DNA of 64,000 nucleotides from Dichotomicrobium sp964540795 (GCA_964540795.1 CAZINX010000001.1:124001-188000); one strand, 5' to 3'. Shown: positions 35,433 to 43,703, counted from the first letter of the stretch. Numbers and translations: made by a program. Notes: generated by a model from the letters alone, not told the origin.

Positions 35433-35788
35433 CGGTTGACCCTCTGTGAACTTTGATTGACACTCGCACTGTAAGGCGGCGCAAGCGCATGAGTCAACCA
35501 TTCTTGACGTAAAGGTTGCTTTACATCCGGGCGGCGTTGTGTCTTAATCGAACTGCGCCGCCGGAACGGCCGCCTCAGGCCGTGGCTCTTCGATATGGCG
35601 CAAGTTGAAATGCAAATATTCGTATATGAAGCGTGTTTGGGGAGATGCGATCTAGGGCGAAAATTTGAGACAACTCTTCCCAACGGCATGGGCGTCGATG
35701 TACCTTGACAGTGCGGCCTTCCGTCACAAGGAGCGGCCGGGATGTGTCCGGCGTGTTGCTGGAAGCATCGTCAAGGGAGGAAGCGTCA
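35433..35788. promoter_or_regulatory. bchF-ppaA divergent intergenic region (356 bp)
   Basis: No further gene is visible here. It must carry the promoter of the bchF operon (minus) and of ppaA-ppsR (plus). It contains the PpsR-like palindrome at 35508-35525 and an overlapping dyad GTCAA-N6-TTGAC (35493-35508). On the minus strand TTGACT and TTACAG with 17-bp spacing, downstream of the palindrome, could be the bchF -35/-10. No FNR/FixK box (TTGAT-N4-ATCAA) is found. Confidence 0.6.
35508..35525 (-). promoter_or_regulatory. Single PpsR-type operator upstream of bchF
   Basis: CGTAAAGGTTGCTTTACA contains the perfect dyad GTAAAG-GTTG-CTTTAC and differs by one base from TGT-N12-ACA. It is 76 bp upstream of the bchF ATG. 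No second palindrome is present 8 bp away, unlike the other three operators in the window. Confidence 0.65.
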
Positions 35789-36709
35789 ATGCCAGTCACG
35801 AGGATACCGCAAGCCGACGCCGCCCCGGATGAACAAGACTTTGGGGGAGACGCCGACTATCAGATCGATGCGGAAGACAACAACGAAAGCCGCACGCCGA
35901 TTACCGCGCGGCGGCCAGCGAGTGAACGAGAAGTGTCGCAACAGTTGAGCCGCACAATAGAGTCCGAGGTCATTCCCCGGCTGATGCTGGCGCACCGGAT
36001 TTCGCCTGAGTGGGGCCTGACGCCGCTCGATGCGACGCCGCAGCTCAAGGCCGGCAATGTCGAGGACTTCGCGCAGCTCGTTCTGTACGACGACTACGCG
36101 CTGGCGGCCGCCTATGTCGAGGCAAGGCGGGCCGAAGGGGCCGCGCTGGACCAGATCTTTCTGGACCTGCTGGCGCCGACCGCGAGGTTGCTCGGCGAAT
36201 ACTGGGACAATGATTATTGCGATTTCACGCAGGTGACCATCGGGCTGAGTATGCTTCAGCAGTTGCTGCGCAAGTACAGTCCGGCGGTCACCGTGGATGG
36301 CGATTCGAACGCGTCGCTGCGCCATGCGCTGGTCTTGCCCGCGCCGGGCGAGCAGCACACCTTTGGCATCAGCATGGTTGAGGAGTTCATGCGCAGCGGC
36401 GGATGGCGCGTCGAGCACCACCCGGCGCAGTCCGCCGAGGAGTTGGTGGCGATGGTGCAGGACAATTGGTACGCCCTTGTGGGCTTGTCGCTCAGCCACG
36501 AAGGGTTATACCAGACGTTATCGAATTGCATCGGCGACATTCGCCGGCAGTCGCGGAACGGCTCGATCGGCGTAATGGTCGGCGGACCGTTCTTCCTCGA
36601 ACACCCGGACCTGATCCAGAGCGTGGGCGCGGACGCAACGGCCGTCAACGGGCCCGATGCCGTCGTTCAGGCGCGCGCTCTGGTCCACCGCAAGCAAAGC
36701 GGCGGCTGA
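35789..36709 (+). CDS. ppaA: PpaA/AerR-type cobalamin-binding antirepressor
   Basis: 306 residues from the ATG at 35789 (GGGAGGAA upstream). The C-terminal half is a SCHIC-type B12-binding domain: GEQHTFGISMVEEFMRSGGW corresponds to the DxHxxG region of cobalamin proteins, followed by LVGLSLSHEG and GVMVGGPFFLEHPD. Proteins of this family (AerR of Rhodobacter capsulatus, PpaA of R. sphaeroides) bind cobalamin and modify CrtJ/PpsR activity in light and oxygen control. The N-terminal 55 residues are acidic and probably disordered. It lies 2 bp before ppsR. Confidence 0.93.
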   Translation: MPVTRIPQADAAPDEQDFGGDADYQIDAEDNNESRTPITARRPASEREVSQQLSRTIESEVIPRLMLAHRISPEWGLTPLDATPQLKAGNVEDFAQLVLYDDYALAAAYVEARRAEGAALDQIFLDLLAPTARLLGEYWDNDYCDFTQVTIGLSMLQQLLRKYSPAVTVDGDSNASLRHALVLPAPGEQHTFGISMVEEFMRSGGWRVEHHPAQSAEELVAMVQDNWYALVGLSLSHEGLYQTLSNCIGDIRRQSRNGSIGVMVGGPFFLEHPDLIQSVGADATAVNGPDAVVQARALVHRKQSGG

Positions 36710-36711
36710 GA

Positions 36712-38193
36712 ATGAGCATTGGAGCTGTTGGGCAGGGCATTATGACGAAAAGCACTGCTGTCCGCGATGGGGTCATCCGCTTCAGAGCGCCTGAGCAGAC
36801 CATCGGGGACCTTAATGCGGCCGCTGCCGCGAATGTGATAGCTGCCGCGTCTGACATCGCTTTCATCATCGACAGCGACGGCATCGTGCGCGATCTTGCC
36901 CTCAGCGATGAAGACCTCTCCGTGGCGCCGCCGGAAAACTGGGTCGGCAAGCCCTGGCAGGAAACGGTCACGTCCGAAAGCAAGCCCAAAATCCGCGAAT
37001 TGCTGGCCGCCGCGGCCGGGGACGAACAGCCGCGCTGGCGCCAGGTCAATCACCCCACGATGGAAGGGGGAAGTCTGCCGGTCCGCTATGCCGCGATCCC
37101 GCTTGGAGACCGGGAGCATATCGTGGCGATTGGCCGCGACATGCGCATGATGTCAAACCTGCAACAGCGGTTGATCCATGCGCAGCAGACCATGGAGCAG
37201 GAATACGCGCGCCTGCGCCATACCGAGACGCGCTATCGCCTGCTGTTCCAGATGAGTTCGGAGCCGGTGCTGATCATCAACTCCGCCAACGCGAAAGTCA
37301 CGGAGGCGAATCCGGCTTCGGCGCGGGTTCTTGAGCGCGATATCGACCGCATCGTCGGCGCGAGCTTCCCGCAGCTGTTCGACAGCCGCAGCCGCAAGGC
37401 GATCCAGTCGCTGTTCGGCGCGCTGGGAAGCTCGGGGCACGCCGACAGCATCAAGGTGCGCAGCGCCGACAGCGGGGCCGAGTTCACATTGAGCGCCTCG
37501 GTGTTCCGGCAGGATCGCGCGACTCTGTTTCTTGCGCGGCTGAGCCCGGCCGAAGGAGCGGAAGCCGCGGCGGCCGCCGGCAAGGAGGCGGTCAATCTGC
37601 TTAGCGTCGTGGAGAACGCGCCGGAAGGCTTCGTCGTCACGTCGACAGACGGCAAGATTCTCACCGCAAACACGGCGTTTCTCGATCTGGCGCAGCTTGC
37701 CGTGCCGGAACAGATTCGCGGCGAGTCTCTCGATCGCTGGCTCGGCCGTCCCGGCGTCGAGTTCAATGCTCTTGTGCATAACCTTATCGAGAATGGCGCG
37801 ATCCGCCTGTTCGAGACCATCGTTCGCGGCCAGTACGGCTCGACAACCGAAGTGGAGGTTTCCGCCGTCGCCGTTCTGAGTGGCGAGACGCCATGCCTGG
37901 GCTTTGTCATCCGCAATGTCAGCGGCCGGCCGACTGGCCTCGAAGCGCCGCAGCAGCCGATGGCCCGTTCGGTGGAGAACCTGACCAAGCTGGTCGGGCG
38001 GGTGCCGCTGCGTGATCTCGTCCGCGAGTCCACCGACATGATCGAGAAGCTGTGCATCGAGGCCGCGCTTGAGCTGACCAACGACAATCGCGCGTCCGCC
38101 GCCGAGCTTCTCGGCCTGAGCCGCCAGAGCCTTTACGCCAAGTTGCATCGCTACGGCCTGCTGGACAACGACTCCGCGTCGGACAAGAGCTGA
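36712..38193 (+). CDS. ppsR: Photosynthesis gene repressor PpsR/CrtJ
   Basis: 493 residues (a second ATG at 36742 is possible). Domains: N-terminal PAS (about 40-150), a Q-rich linker helix, PAS (about 175-290), PAS (about 300-410) and a C-terminal Fis-type helix-turn-helix with NRASAAELLGLSRQSLYAKL. PpsR represses bch, crt and puc genes by binding TGT-N12-ACA palindromes. Only two cysteines are present, about Cys395 and Cys448, the latter in the HTH (EKLCIEAAL). It is coupled to ppaA. Confidence 0.96.
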   Translation: MSIGAVGQGIMTKSTAVRDGVIRFRAPEQTIGDLNAAAAANVIAAASDIAFIIDSDGIVRDLALSDEDLSVAPPENWVGKPWQETVTSESKPKIRELLAAAAGDEQPRWRQVNHPTMEGGSLPVRYAAIPLGDREHIVAIGRDMRMMSNLQQRLIHAQQTMEQEYARLRHTETRYRLLFQMSSEPVLIINSANAKVTEANPASARVLERDIDRIVGASFPQLFDSRSRKAIQSLFGALGSSGHADSIKVRSADSGAEFTLSASVFRQDRATLFLARLSPAEGAEAAAAAGKEAVNLLSVVENAPEGFVVTSTDGKILTANTAFLDLAQLAVPEQIRGESLDRWLGRPGVEFNALVHNLIENGAIRLFETIVRGQYGSTTEVEVSAVAVLSGETPCLGFVIRNVSGRPTGLEAPQQPMARSVENLTKLVGRVPLRDLVRESTDMIEKLCIEAALELTNDNRASAAELLGLSRQSLYAKLHRYGLLDNDSASDKS

Positions 38194-38227
38194 GAGTCAG
38201 GCTGGCGCGACACGTCTCTTGCGGATG

Positions 38228-38271
38228 TGTAAAGTTCTGTTGACGCCAAAAAGCGTCAAGTGTACTTTACT
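38228..38271 (+). promoter_or_regulatory. bchG promoter/operator, 42-bp dyad
   Basis: Two degenerate PpsR palindromes 8 bp apart: TGTAAAGTTCTGTTGACG (38228-38245) and CGTCAAGTGTACTTTACT (38254-38271). Together they make a long dyad: GTAAAGT (38229-38235) pairs with ACTTTAC (38264-38270), and TGACGC with GCGTCA. TTGACG (38240-38245) and TACTTT (38263-38268) are 17 bp apart, the same layout as at bchC and crtD. The predicted transcription start coincides with the bchG ATG. Confidence 0.75.
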
Positions 38272-38274
38272 ATC

Positions 38275-39198
38275 ATGTCCGGTTCCGTGAACAGCAACGC
38301 CGCTCAAAGTCACGCCCAGCGCCCCGCGCCTGCGGCGGTGCTGGAGTTGTTGAAGCCGATCACATGGTTCGCGCCGATGTGGGCGTTCGGCTGCGGCGTC
38401 GTCTCCTCCGGCGCTGCGGACTGGGCGAGCCTGCCGGTGATCGCGGCGGGGGTGGTGCTGGCCGGACCGCTGGTCTGCGGCACCAGCCAGGCCGTCAACG
38501 ACTGGTTCGACCGGCACGTCGATGCGATCAACGAGCCGAACCGGCCGATCCCCTCGGGCCGCATCCCCGGGATGTGGGGCCTCTACATTGCGATTGCCGG
38601 AACGTTGATTTCGCTCGCCGTTGGCGCCGCGCTGGGCCCTTGGGTGTTCGCGGCGACGGTCGCCGGGCTGTTCCTGGCCTGGGCCTACAGTATGCCGCCG
38701 CTGCGCCTGAAGCAGAACGGCTGGTGGGGCAACGCCGCGGTCGGGTTGAGCTATGAAGGGCTGGCCTGGTTTACCGGCGCGGCGGTGCTGACGGCGGTGC
38801 TGCCCGACTGGAAAATCGTCGCGCTCGCCGCTCTCTACAGCTTCGGCGCGCACGGCATCATGACCCTGAATGATTTCAAGGCCATCGAAGGCGACAAGGA
38901 GATGGGCGTGCGCTCGTTGCCCGTCCAGCTTGGCGCGGCGCGCGCGGCCAAGCTCGCCTGTGTGGTTATGGCGATCCCGCAAATCGTCGTCATCGGCCTG
39001 CTGGTCTCCTGGGGCGCGCCATACCACGCCGCGGGCGTCGCCTCTCTGCTGGTTGTCCAGTTCTTCCTGATGCGCCGCCTTCTGCGCGACCCGCGCAAGA
39101 ACGCCCCCTGGTACAACGCGACAGGCACGACGCTTTACGTGCTCGGCATGTTGATCAGCGCCTTTGCTGTTGGCGCCGTCCTGATGGAGCAAGCATGA
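38275..39198 (+). CDS. bchG: Bacteriochlorophyll synthase (chlorophyll synthase family)
   Basis: 307 residues, a UbiA-type prenyltransferase with eight to nine membrane helices. It attaches the geranylgeranyl or phytyl tail to bacteriochlorophyllide. Prenyl-diphosphate motif NDWFDRHVDAINEPNRPIPS and a second NDFKAIEGDKEMGVRSLP are present. The ATG has no Shine-Dalgarno sequence and lies about 7 bp after the predicted -10 box, suggesting leaderless translation. The stop overlaps the next gene (ATGA). Confidence 0.95.
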   Translation: MSGSVNSNAAQSHAQRPAPAAVLELLKPITWFAPMWAFGCGVVSSGAADWASLPVIAAGVVLAGPLVCGTSQAVNDWFDRHVDAINEPNRPIPSGRIPGMWGLYIAIAGTLISLAVGAALGPWVFAATVAGLFLAWAYSMPPLRLKQNGWWGNAAVGLSYEGLAWFTGAAVLTAVLPDWKIVALAALYSFGAHGIMTLNDFKAIEGDKEMGVRSLPVQLGAARAAKLACVVMAIPQIVVIGLLVSWGAPYHAAGVASLLVVQFFLMRRLLRDPRKNAPWYNATGTTLYVLGMLISAFAVGAVLMEQA

Positions 39199-40565
39199 CC
39201 GCGAAACCCCTCAGCTGGTTCGAGATTGTCCGGCTCGGTCTGGTCCAGACCGCCCTCGGGGCGATCGTGGTGCTGACGACCTCGACGCTCAACCGCGTGA
39301 TGGTGGTGGAGTTGCAATTCGCTGCGATGCTGCCGGGCGCGCTGGTCGGCCTGCATTACGCGGTTCAGCTGCTGCGCCCGCGCTGGGGCTACGGCTCGGA
39401 CGCTGGCGGGCGGCGCACGCCCTGGATTATCGGCGGCATGGCCGTGCTCGCGCTCGGCGGGCTTGGCGCGGCGGCCTCGACCGCGCTGATGGCCGTCTCG
39501 CCGACGCTTGGAATTATCTGTTCGATTATCGCCTTTACCGCGATCGGCGTCGGCGTGGGCGCGGCGGGCACTTCGCTGCTCGTGCTGCTGGCCACCCAGA
39601 CGGCTCCGGGACGCCGGCCGGCGGCCGCTTCGCTGGTCTGGATCATGATGATCGCCGGTTTCGTCGTAACCGCCGGCATCGCTGGCAGCTTCCTCGATCC
39701 CTATTCGCATGAGCGCCTGGTGGCTGTCGCAGCGGGCGTCTGCGCGGCCGCCTTGCTGCTGACCGTCGTGGCGGTGTGGGGGGTCGAGCGCGCGCCTTCC
39801 GCGCCTGAGCCGGCGGAAACCGAACCGGCCGAGCCCAAGCCGCCCTTCATGCAGGCGCTGAAGGAAGTGTGGGCAGAGCCGACCGCGCGGCGCTTCACGG
39901 TCTTCGTCTTTGTATCCATGCTGGCCTATAGCGCGCAGGATCTGATCCTGGAGCCGTTCGCCGGTCTCGTCTTCAACTTCACGCCCGGCCAGTCCACCCA
40001 GCTTTCCGGCGTCCAGCACGCGGGCGTGCTCGTCGGGATGCTGCTGATCGGCATCGGCGCGACGCTCATCGGCCACCGCGACGCGGCCAGTATGCGCCAA
40101 TGGACGGTGGTGGGCTGCATCGCCTCGGCCGCCGCGCTTATGGGCCTGTCGGTCGGCGCGTTCGTCGGCACGTCCTGGCCGCTGTGGAGCAATGTTTTCG
40201 CGCTCGGCCTCGCCAACGGCATCTTCGCTGTCGCCGCGATCAGCGCGATGATGGCTCATGCCAGTTCGGGGCGCGAAAAGCGCGAAGGCGTGCGCATGGG
40301 GCTATGGGGCGCGGCGCAGGCGATCGCGTTCGGCGTCGGCGGCTTCCTTGGCACGGCGGCAGTCGATCTGGCGCGCGCCCTCTTCGACACCTCCATTACG
40401 GCCTACGCCACGGTCTTCACGATCGAAGGCATCTTGTTCCTGGTCGCCGCGGTGCTCTCCCTGCGGGTCGCCTCGGCGGCCCGGCGCAGCCGCGAGCCCT
40501 CCGGTCCGTCCCTCGGCGCCTTCGCCGCGGGGGAAGGCTATCTGGCAGACGCAAGCGGAAGGTGA
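39195..40565 (+). CDS. PucC-like BCD-family MFS transporter
   Basis: 456 residues, about 12 membrane helices. It belongs to the same LhaA/PucC family as the protein at 25267: LTTSTLNRVMVVELQFAAML and LRPRWGYGSDAGGRRTPWII match. The position between bchG and bchP is where purple bacteria keep a third family member (ORF428 or Bch2 in Rhodobacter capsulatus). It probably helps pigment delivery to the antenna, but this copy is not individually characterised. Confidence 0.88.
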   Translation: MTAKPLSWFEIVRLGLVQTALGAIVVLTTSTLNRVMVVELQFAAMLPGALVGLHYAVQLLRPRWGYGSDAGGRRTPWIIGGMAVLALGGLGAAASTALMAVSPTLGIICSIIAFTAIGVGVGAAGTSLLVLLATQTAPGRRPAAASLVWIMMIAGFVVTAGIAGSFLDPYSHERLVAVAAGVCAAALLLTVVAVWGVERAPSAPEPAETEPAEPKPPFMQALKEVWAEPTARRFTVFVFVSMLAYSAQDLILEPFAGLVFNFTPGQSTQLSGVQHAGVLVGMLLIGIGATLIGHRDAASMRQWTVVGCIASAAALMGLSVGAFVGTSWPLWSNVFALGLANGIFAVAAISAMMAHASSGREKREGVRMGLWGAAQAIAFGVGGFLGTAAVDLARALFDTSITAYATVFTIEGILFLVAAVLSLRVASAARRSREPSGPSLGAFAAGEGYLADASGR

Positions 40566-40570
40566 AACTC

Positions 40571-41761
40571 ATGTCTCAGTGTCAGACTTTCGACGTTGTT
40601 GTGGTTGGCGGCGGGCCGGCGGGCGCGACGGCGGCCAATGATCTCGCCCGTGATGGGTACAGCGTGGCGTTGATCGACCGTGGCGGGCGCATCAAGCCGT
40701 GCGGCGGCGCGATCCCGCCCAAACTTTTGCGCGACTTCGCTATCCCGGAGCATCTGATGGTCGCGCAGGCGACCACGGCGCGGATGGTTGCGCCATCGAA
40801 GAAGGCGGTGGACATGGAGATCGGCGGCTTCGTCGGCATGGTCGACCGCGAGGAATTCGACGAGTGGCTGCGCGACCGCGCCTCCCGCAATGGCGCGATC
40901 CGCTTCACCGGGAGCTTCAAGCAGATCACGCGTGAGGGCGACGGCTACGCCACGGTGCATTTCGCCCCCAAGGGCGCGTTGAACGACGCGCGCGAAAAAG
41001 TGCGGGCAAAGCTGGTGATCGGCGCGGATGGCGCGCGCTCGGCGGTGGCCAAGCAGGAGATCACCGGCGGCGAAAACAACAAATGCGTCTTCGCCTATCA
41101 CGAGATCGTCCGCTCGCCCGAGAACGGCGAGAATTTCGACGGGAGCCGCTGCGACGTCTACTATCAGGGCGAGGTGTCGCCGGACTTCTATGGCTGGATC
41201 TTCCCCCACGGCAAATGCACCAGCGTCGGCGTCGGCAGCGCGCACAAGGGCTTCTCGCTGCGCGGCGCGACGGCGAAGCTTCGGCGCAAGTCCGGGCTGG
41301 ATAGCGCGGAGACGATCCGCTGCGAGGGCGCGCCGATCCCGCTGAAGCCGCTGAAGCGCTGGGACAATGGCCGCGACGTGCTGCTCGTCGGCGACGCCGC
41401 GGGCGTTGTCGCGCCCGCCTCGGGCGAGGGCATCTTCTACGCCATGACCTGCGGGCGGCGCGCGGCGGAAACGGCTGGCGAATTCGTGCGCACGGAAGAT
41501 GCGCGGGTGTTGCGCCAGGCGCGCAAGCGCTTCATGAAAGAGCACGGCACGGTGTTCTGGATTCTTGGCATCATGCAGCACTTCTGGTACCGCAACGATG
41601 CAAGGCGCGAGCGCTTCGTGAACATCTGCGATGATCGCGATGTGCAGCGCCTGACGTGGCAGGCCTACATGAACAAGAAGCTCGTCCGGGCGAACCCGAT
41701 GGCGCATATTCGCATCTTCTTCAAGGACATGGCGCATCTGCTGCGGATCGTGAACCCATGA
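40571..41761 (+). CDS. bchP: Geranylgeranyl bacteriochlorophyll reductase BchP
   Basis: 396 residues from an ATG with GGAAGGTGA upstream. The FAD motif is VVVVGGGPAGATAANDLARDG, followed by PCGGAIPPKLL, and LLVGDAAGVVAPASGEGI is the second FAD block; both are typical of the GG reductase family. It reduces the geranylgeranyl tail to phytyl. The stop codon overlaps tspO copy 2 (ATGA). Confidence 0.96.
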   Translation: MSQCQTFDVVVVGGGPAGATAANDLARDGYSVALIDRGGRIKPCGGAIPPKLLRDFAIPEHLMVAQATTARMVAPSKKAVDMEIGGFVGMVDREEFDEWLRDRASRNGAIRFTGSFKQITREGDGYATVHFAPKGALNDAREKVRAKLVIGADGARSAVAKQEITGGENNKCVFAYHEIVRSPENGENFDGSRCDVYYQGEVSPDFYGWIFPHGKCTSVGVGSAHKGFSLRGATAKLRRKSGLDSAETIRCEGAPIPLKPLKRWDNGRDVLLVGDAAGVVAPASGEGIFYAMTCGRRAAETAGEFVRTEDARVLRQARKRFMKEHGTVFWILGIMQHFWYRNDARRERFVNICDDRDVQRLTWQAYMNKKLVRANPMAHIRIFFKDMAHLLRIVNP

Positions 41762-42252
41762 CTGATCGCGCGACCCGCATGTCGACATTGTGGACGCAGG
41801 TGCTGGCGGCGGGGGCCGCGGCGATCGTCGTCGCGGTGCTCGGCAGCACCATGACCGACATCGGGCCATGGTATCAAAGCCTTGAGAAGCCGTCATTCCA
41901 GCCGCCTGACTGGGCGTTCGGCCCGGCCTGGACCATCATCTTCGCGCTCGCGGCTCTGGCGGGCGTCACGGCGTGGCGCGCGGCCGATGGCGTGAGCCGG
42001 GAATGGATCATCGGTCTGTTCGCGATCAACGGCACGCTGAACGTGCTGTGGACGCTGTTGTTCTTCCGGCTGCAGAGGCCGGACTGGGCGCTGATCGAGG
42101 TCGTGTTCCTCTGGCTGTCGGTCCTGGCGCTGCTGATCTATCTCGGGCGGTTCTCGAAGCTGGCCGGGGCGCTGATGCTGCCGTATCTGCTGTGGGTCGC
42201 GTTTGCTGGCCTGGTGAACTATCAGATCGTCCTGCTGAACGGGCCGTTTTGA
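41758..42252 (+). CDS. tspO: TspO/MBR family tryptophan-rich protein (copy 2)
   Basis: 164 residues from the ATG that overlaps the bchP stop (a later ATG at 41779 gives 157). Five membrane helices and the motifs LEKPSFQPPDWAFGPAW and GTLNVLWTLLFFRL. It is clearly divergent from copy 1 (16119), so this is not a recent duplication. TspO next to bchP is seen in other purple bacteria and may sense or move tetrapyrroles. Confidence 0.92.
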   Translation: MTDRATRMSTLWTQVLAAGAAAIVVAVLGSTMTDIGPWYQSLEKPSFQPPDWAFGPAWTIIFALAALAGVTAWRAADGVSREWIIGLFAINGTLNVLWTLLFFRLQRPDWALIEVVFLWLSVLALLIYLGRFSKLAGALMLPYLLWVAFAGLVNYQIVLLNGPF

Positions 42253-42255
42253 GCG

Positions 42256-42534
42256 ATGGGCGCGGTGGAAGCGCTGTTCGTCTCGGGCCGCGTGGTCGAT
42301 ATCGCGCTGGCGCTGATGGTGCTTGAGGCTGCGGCCCTATGGGGCTATCGGCGCGCGCGCGGCCAGCCGTTTCCGCTCGCGGATGTTGCGTGGAACCTGG
42401 CTGCTGGCGCTTGCCTGCTGTTGGCGCTGCGCGCGGCGCTGACGGGCGCGGGCTGGCCATGGATCGCGATGTTTCTCACGGCCGCGCTTGTCGCGCATAT
42501 TGGCGATTTCCGCCGCCGGCTCGCCGCGCGGTAG
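42256..42534 (+). CDS. Small three-helix membrane protein
   Basis: 92 residues with about three membrane helices and a basic end (AHIGDFRRRLAAR). It starts 3 bp after tspO copy 2 and is surely co-transcribed, closing the photosynthesis cluster. I do not recognise a family. It is convergent with prfB, whose stop lies 9 bp away. Confidence 0.7.
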   Translation: MGAVEALFVSGRVVDIALALMVLEAAALWGYRRARGQPFPLADVAWNLAAGACLLLALRAALTGAGWPWIAMFLTAALVAHIGDFRRRLAAR

Positions 42535-42543
42535 GGCAGGGCG

Positions 42544-43675
42544 CTACTCGGCGTCCGCCGTCTGCGTCTGCGCGCCGCCCTTGACGCGCTGTGCGAGCGC
42601 CGCCTCGATGAACGGGGTGATCTCACCGTCCAGCACGGCCGTCGGATTGGTGCTCTCCAGTCCCGTGCGCAAGTCCTTCACAAGCTGATAGGGCTGCAGA
42701 ACGTAGGAGCGGATCTGGTGCCCCCAGCCGATATCGGTCTTTGAGGCCGACTCGGCATGGGCTGCTTCCTCGCGCTTTTGCAGCTCCATCTCGTACAGCC
42801 GCGCGCGAAGCATTGCCCAGGCGGCTGCCCGGTTCTTGTGCTGCGAGCGCTCGTTCTGGCACTGGACCACGATGCCGGTCGGCTGGTGGGTGATGCGCAC
42901 CGCGCTGTCGGTCGTGTTGACGTGCTGGCCGCCGGCGCCGCTGGCGCGGTAGGTGTCGATGCGGCAGTCGCTTTCGTTCACCTCGATCTCGATGGTGTCG
43001 TCGATCACGGGGTAGGTCCAGACCGAGGCGAAGCTGGTGTGCCGGCGGGCGTTGGAATCGAACGGCGAAATGCGCACCAGCCGGTGGACGCCGGACTCGG
43101 TCTTCAGCCAGCCATAGGCGTTGTGGCCCTGGACCTGCAATGTCGCGGACTTGATGCCCGCCTCTTCGCCGTCCTGCGCCTCGACAACATCGACCTTGTA
43201 GCCGCGGCGCTCGGCCCAGCGCATGTACATGCGCATCAGCATCTGCGCCCAGTCCTGGCTCTCGGTGCCGCCAGCGCCTGAGTGGATTTCGATGTAGCAG
43301 TCATTGGCGTCGGCCTCGCCGGAGAGCAGGGCTTCGACCTCGTGACGCTGCACGTCGTGGCGCAGCGCCTCCAGCGCGGCCCGAGCATCGGCGATGACCT
43401 CATCCTCGCCCTCGGCCTCGGCCATCTCCATCAGTTCGATGTTGTCGTTGAGGCGCGTCTCAAGCGCGGCGTAGGTATCGAGCGCGGACTCAAGCGTCTG
43501 GCGCTCGCGCATGATTTTCTGCGCGCGCACGGAGTCATTCCAGAGTTCGGGGTTCTCCACCTCGGCGTTCAGCTCGTTCAAGCGTTCCTGGGCGACATCC
43601 CAGTCAAAGATGCCTCCGTATCAGGGCGAGGGACTCGCGGATGTCGTCGACGAGGGCCTGCGCTTCCGCACGCAT
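42544..43675 (-). CDS. prfB: Peptide chain release factor 2 (programmed +1 frameshift)
   Basis: 376 residues if read through a +1 frameshift. The ATG at 43675 (GGGAGG upstream) opens 23 codons ending in CTT TGA; shifting +1 at CTT-TGAC continues with DWDVAQERLNELNAE. The UGA-specificity tripeptide SPF (RISPFDSNARRH) and the GGQ catalytic motif (GAGGQHVNTTD) are present. RF2 releases peptides at UGA and UAA and autoregulates through the in-frame UGA. The coding frame after the shift begins at 43605. Confidence 0.96.
43603..43617 (-). promoter_or_regulatory. prfB programmed +1 frameshift signal
   Basis: On the minus strand GGAGG (43617-43613), 3 nt, then CTTTGAC (43609-43603). This matches the RF2 frameshift site: an internal Shine-Dalgarno-like sequence 3 nt before CUU, followed by UGA C. 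Confidence 0.93.
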
Positions 43676-43703
43676 GCAAACCTCCCATGATGAATGAGCG
43701 CTC

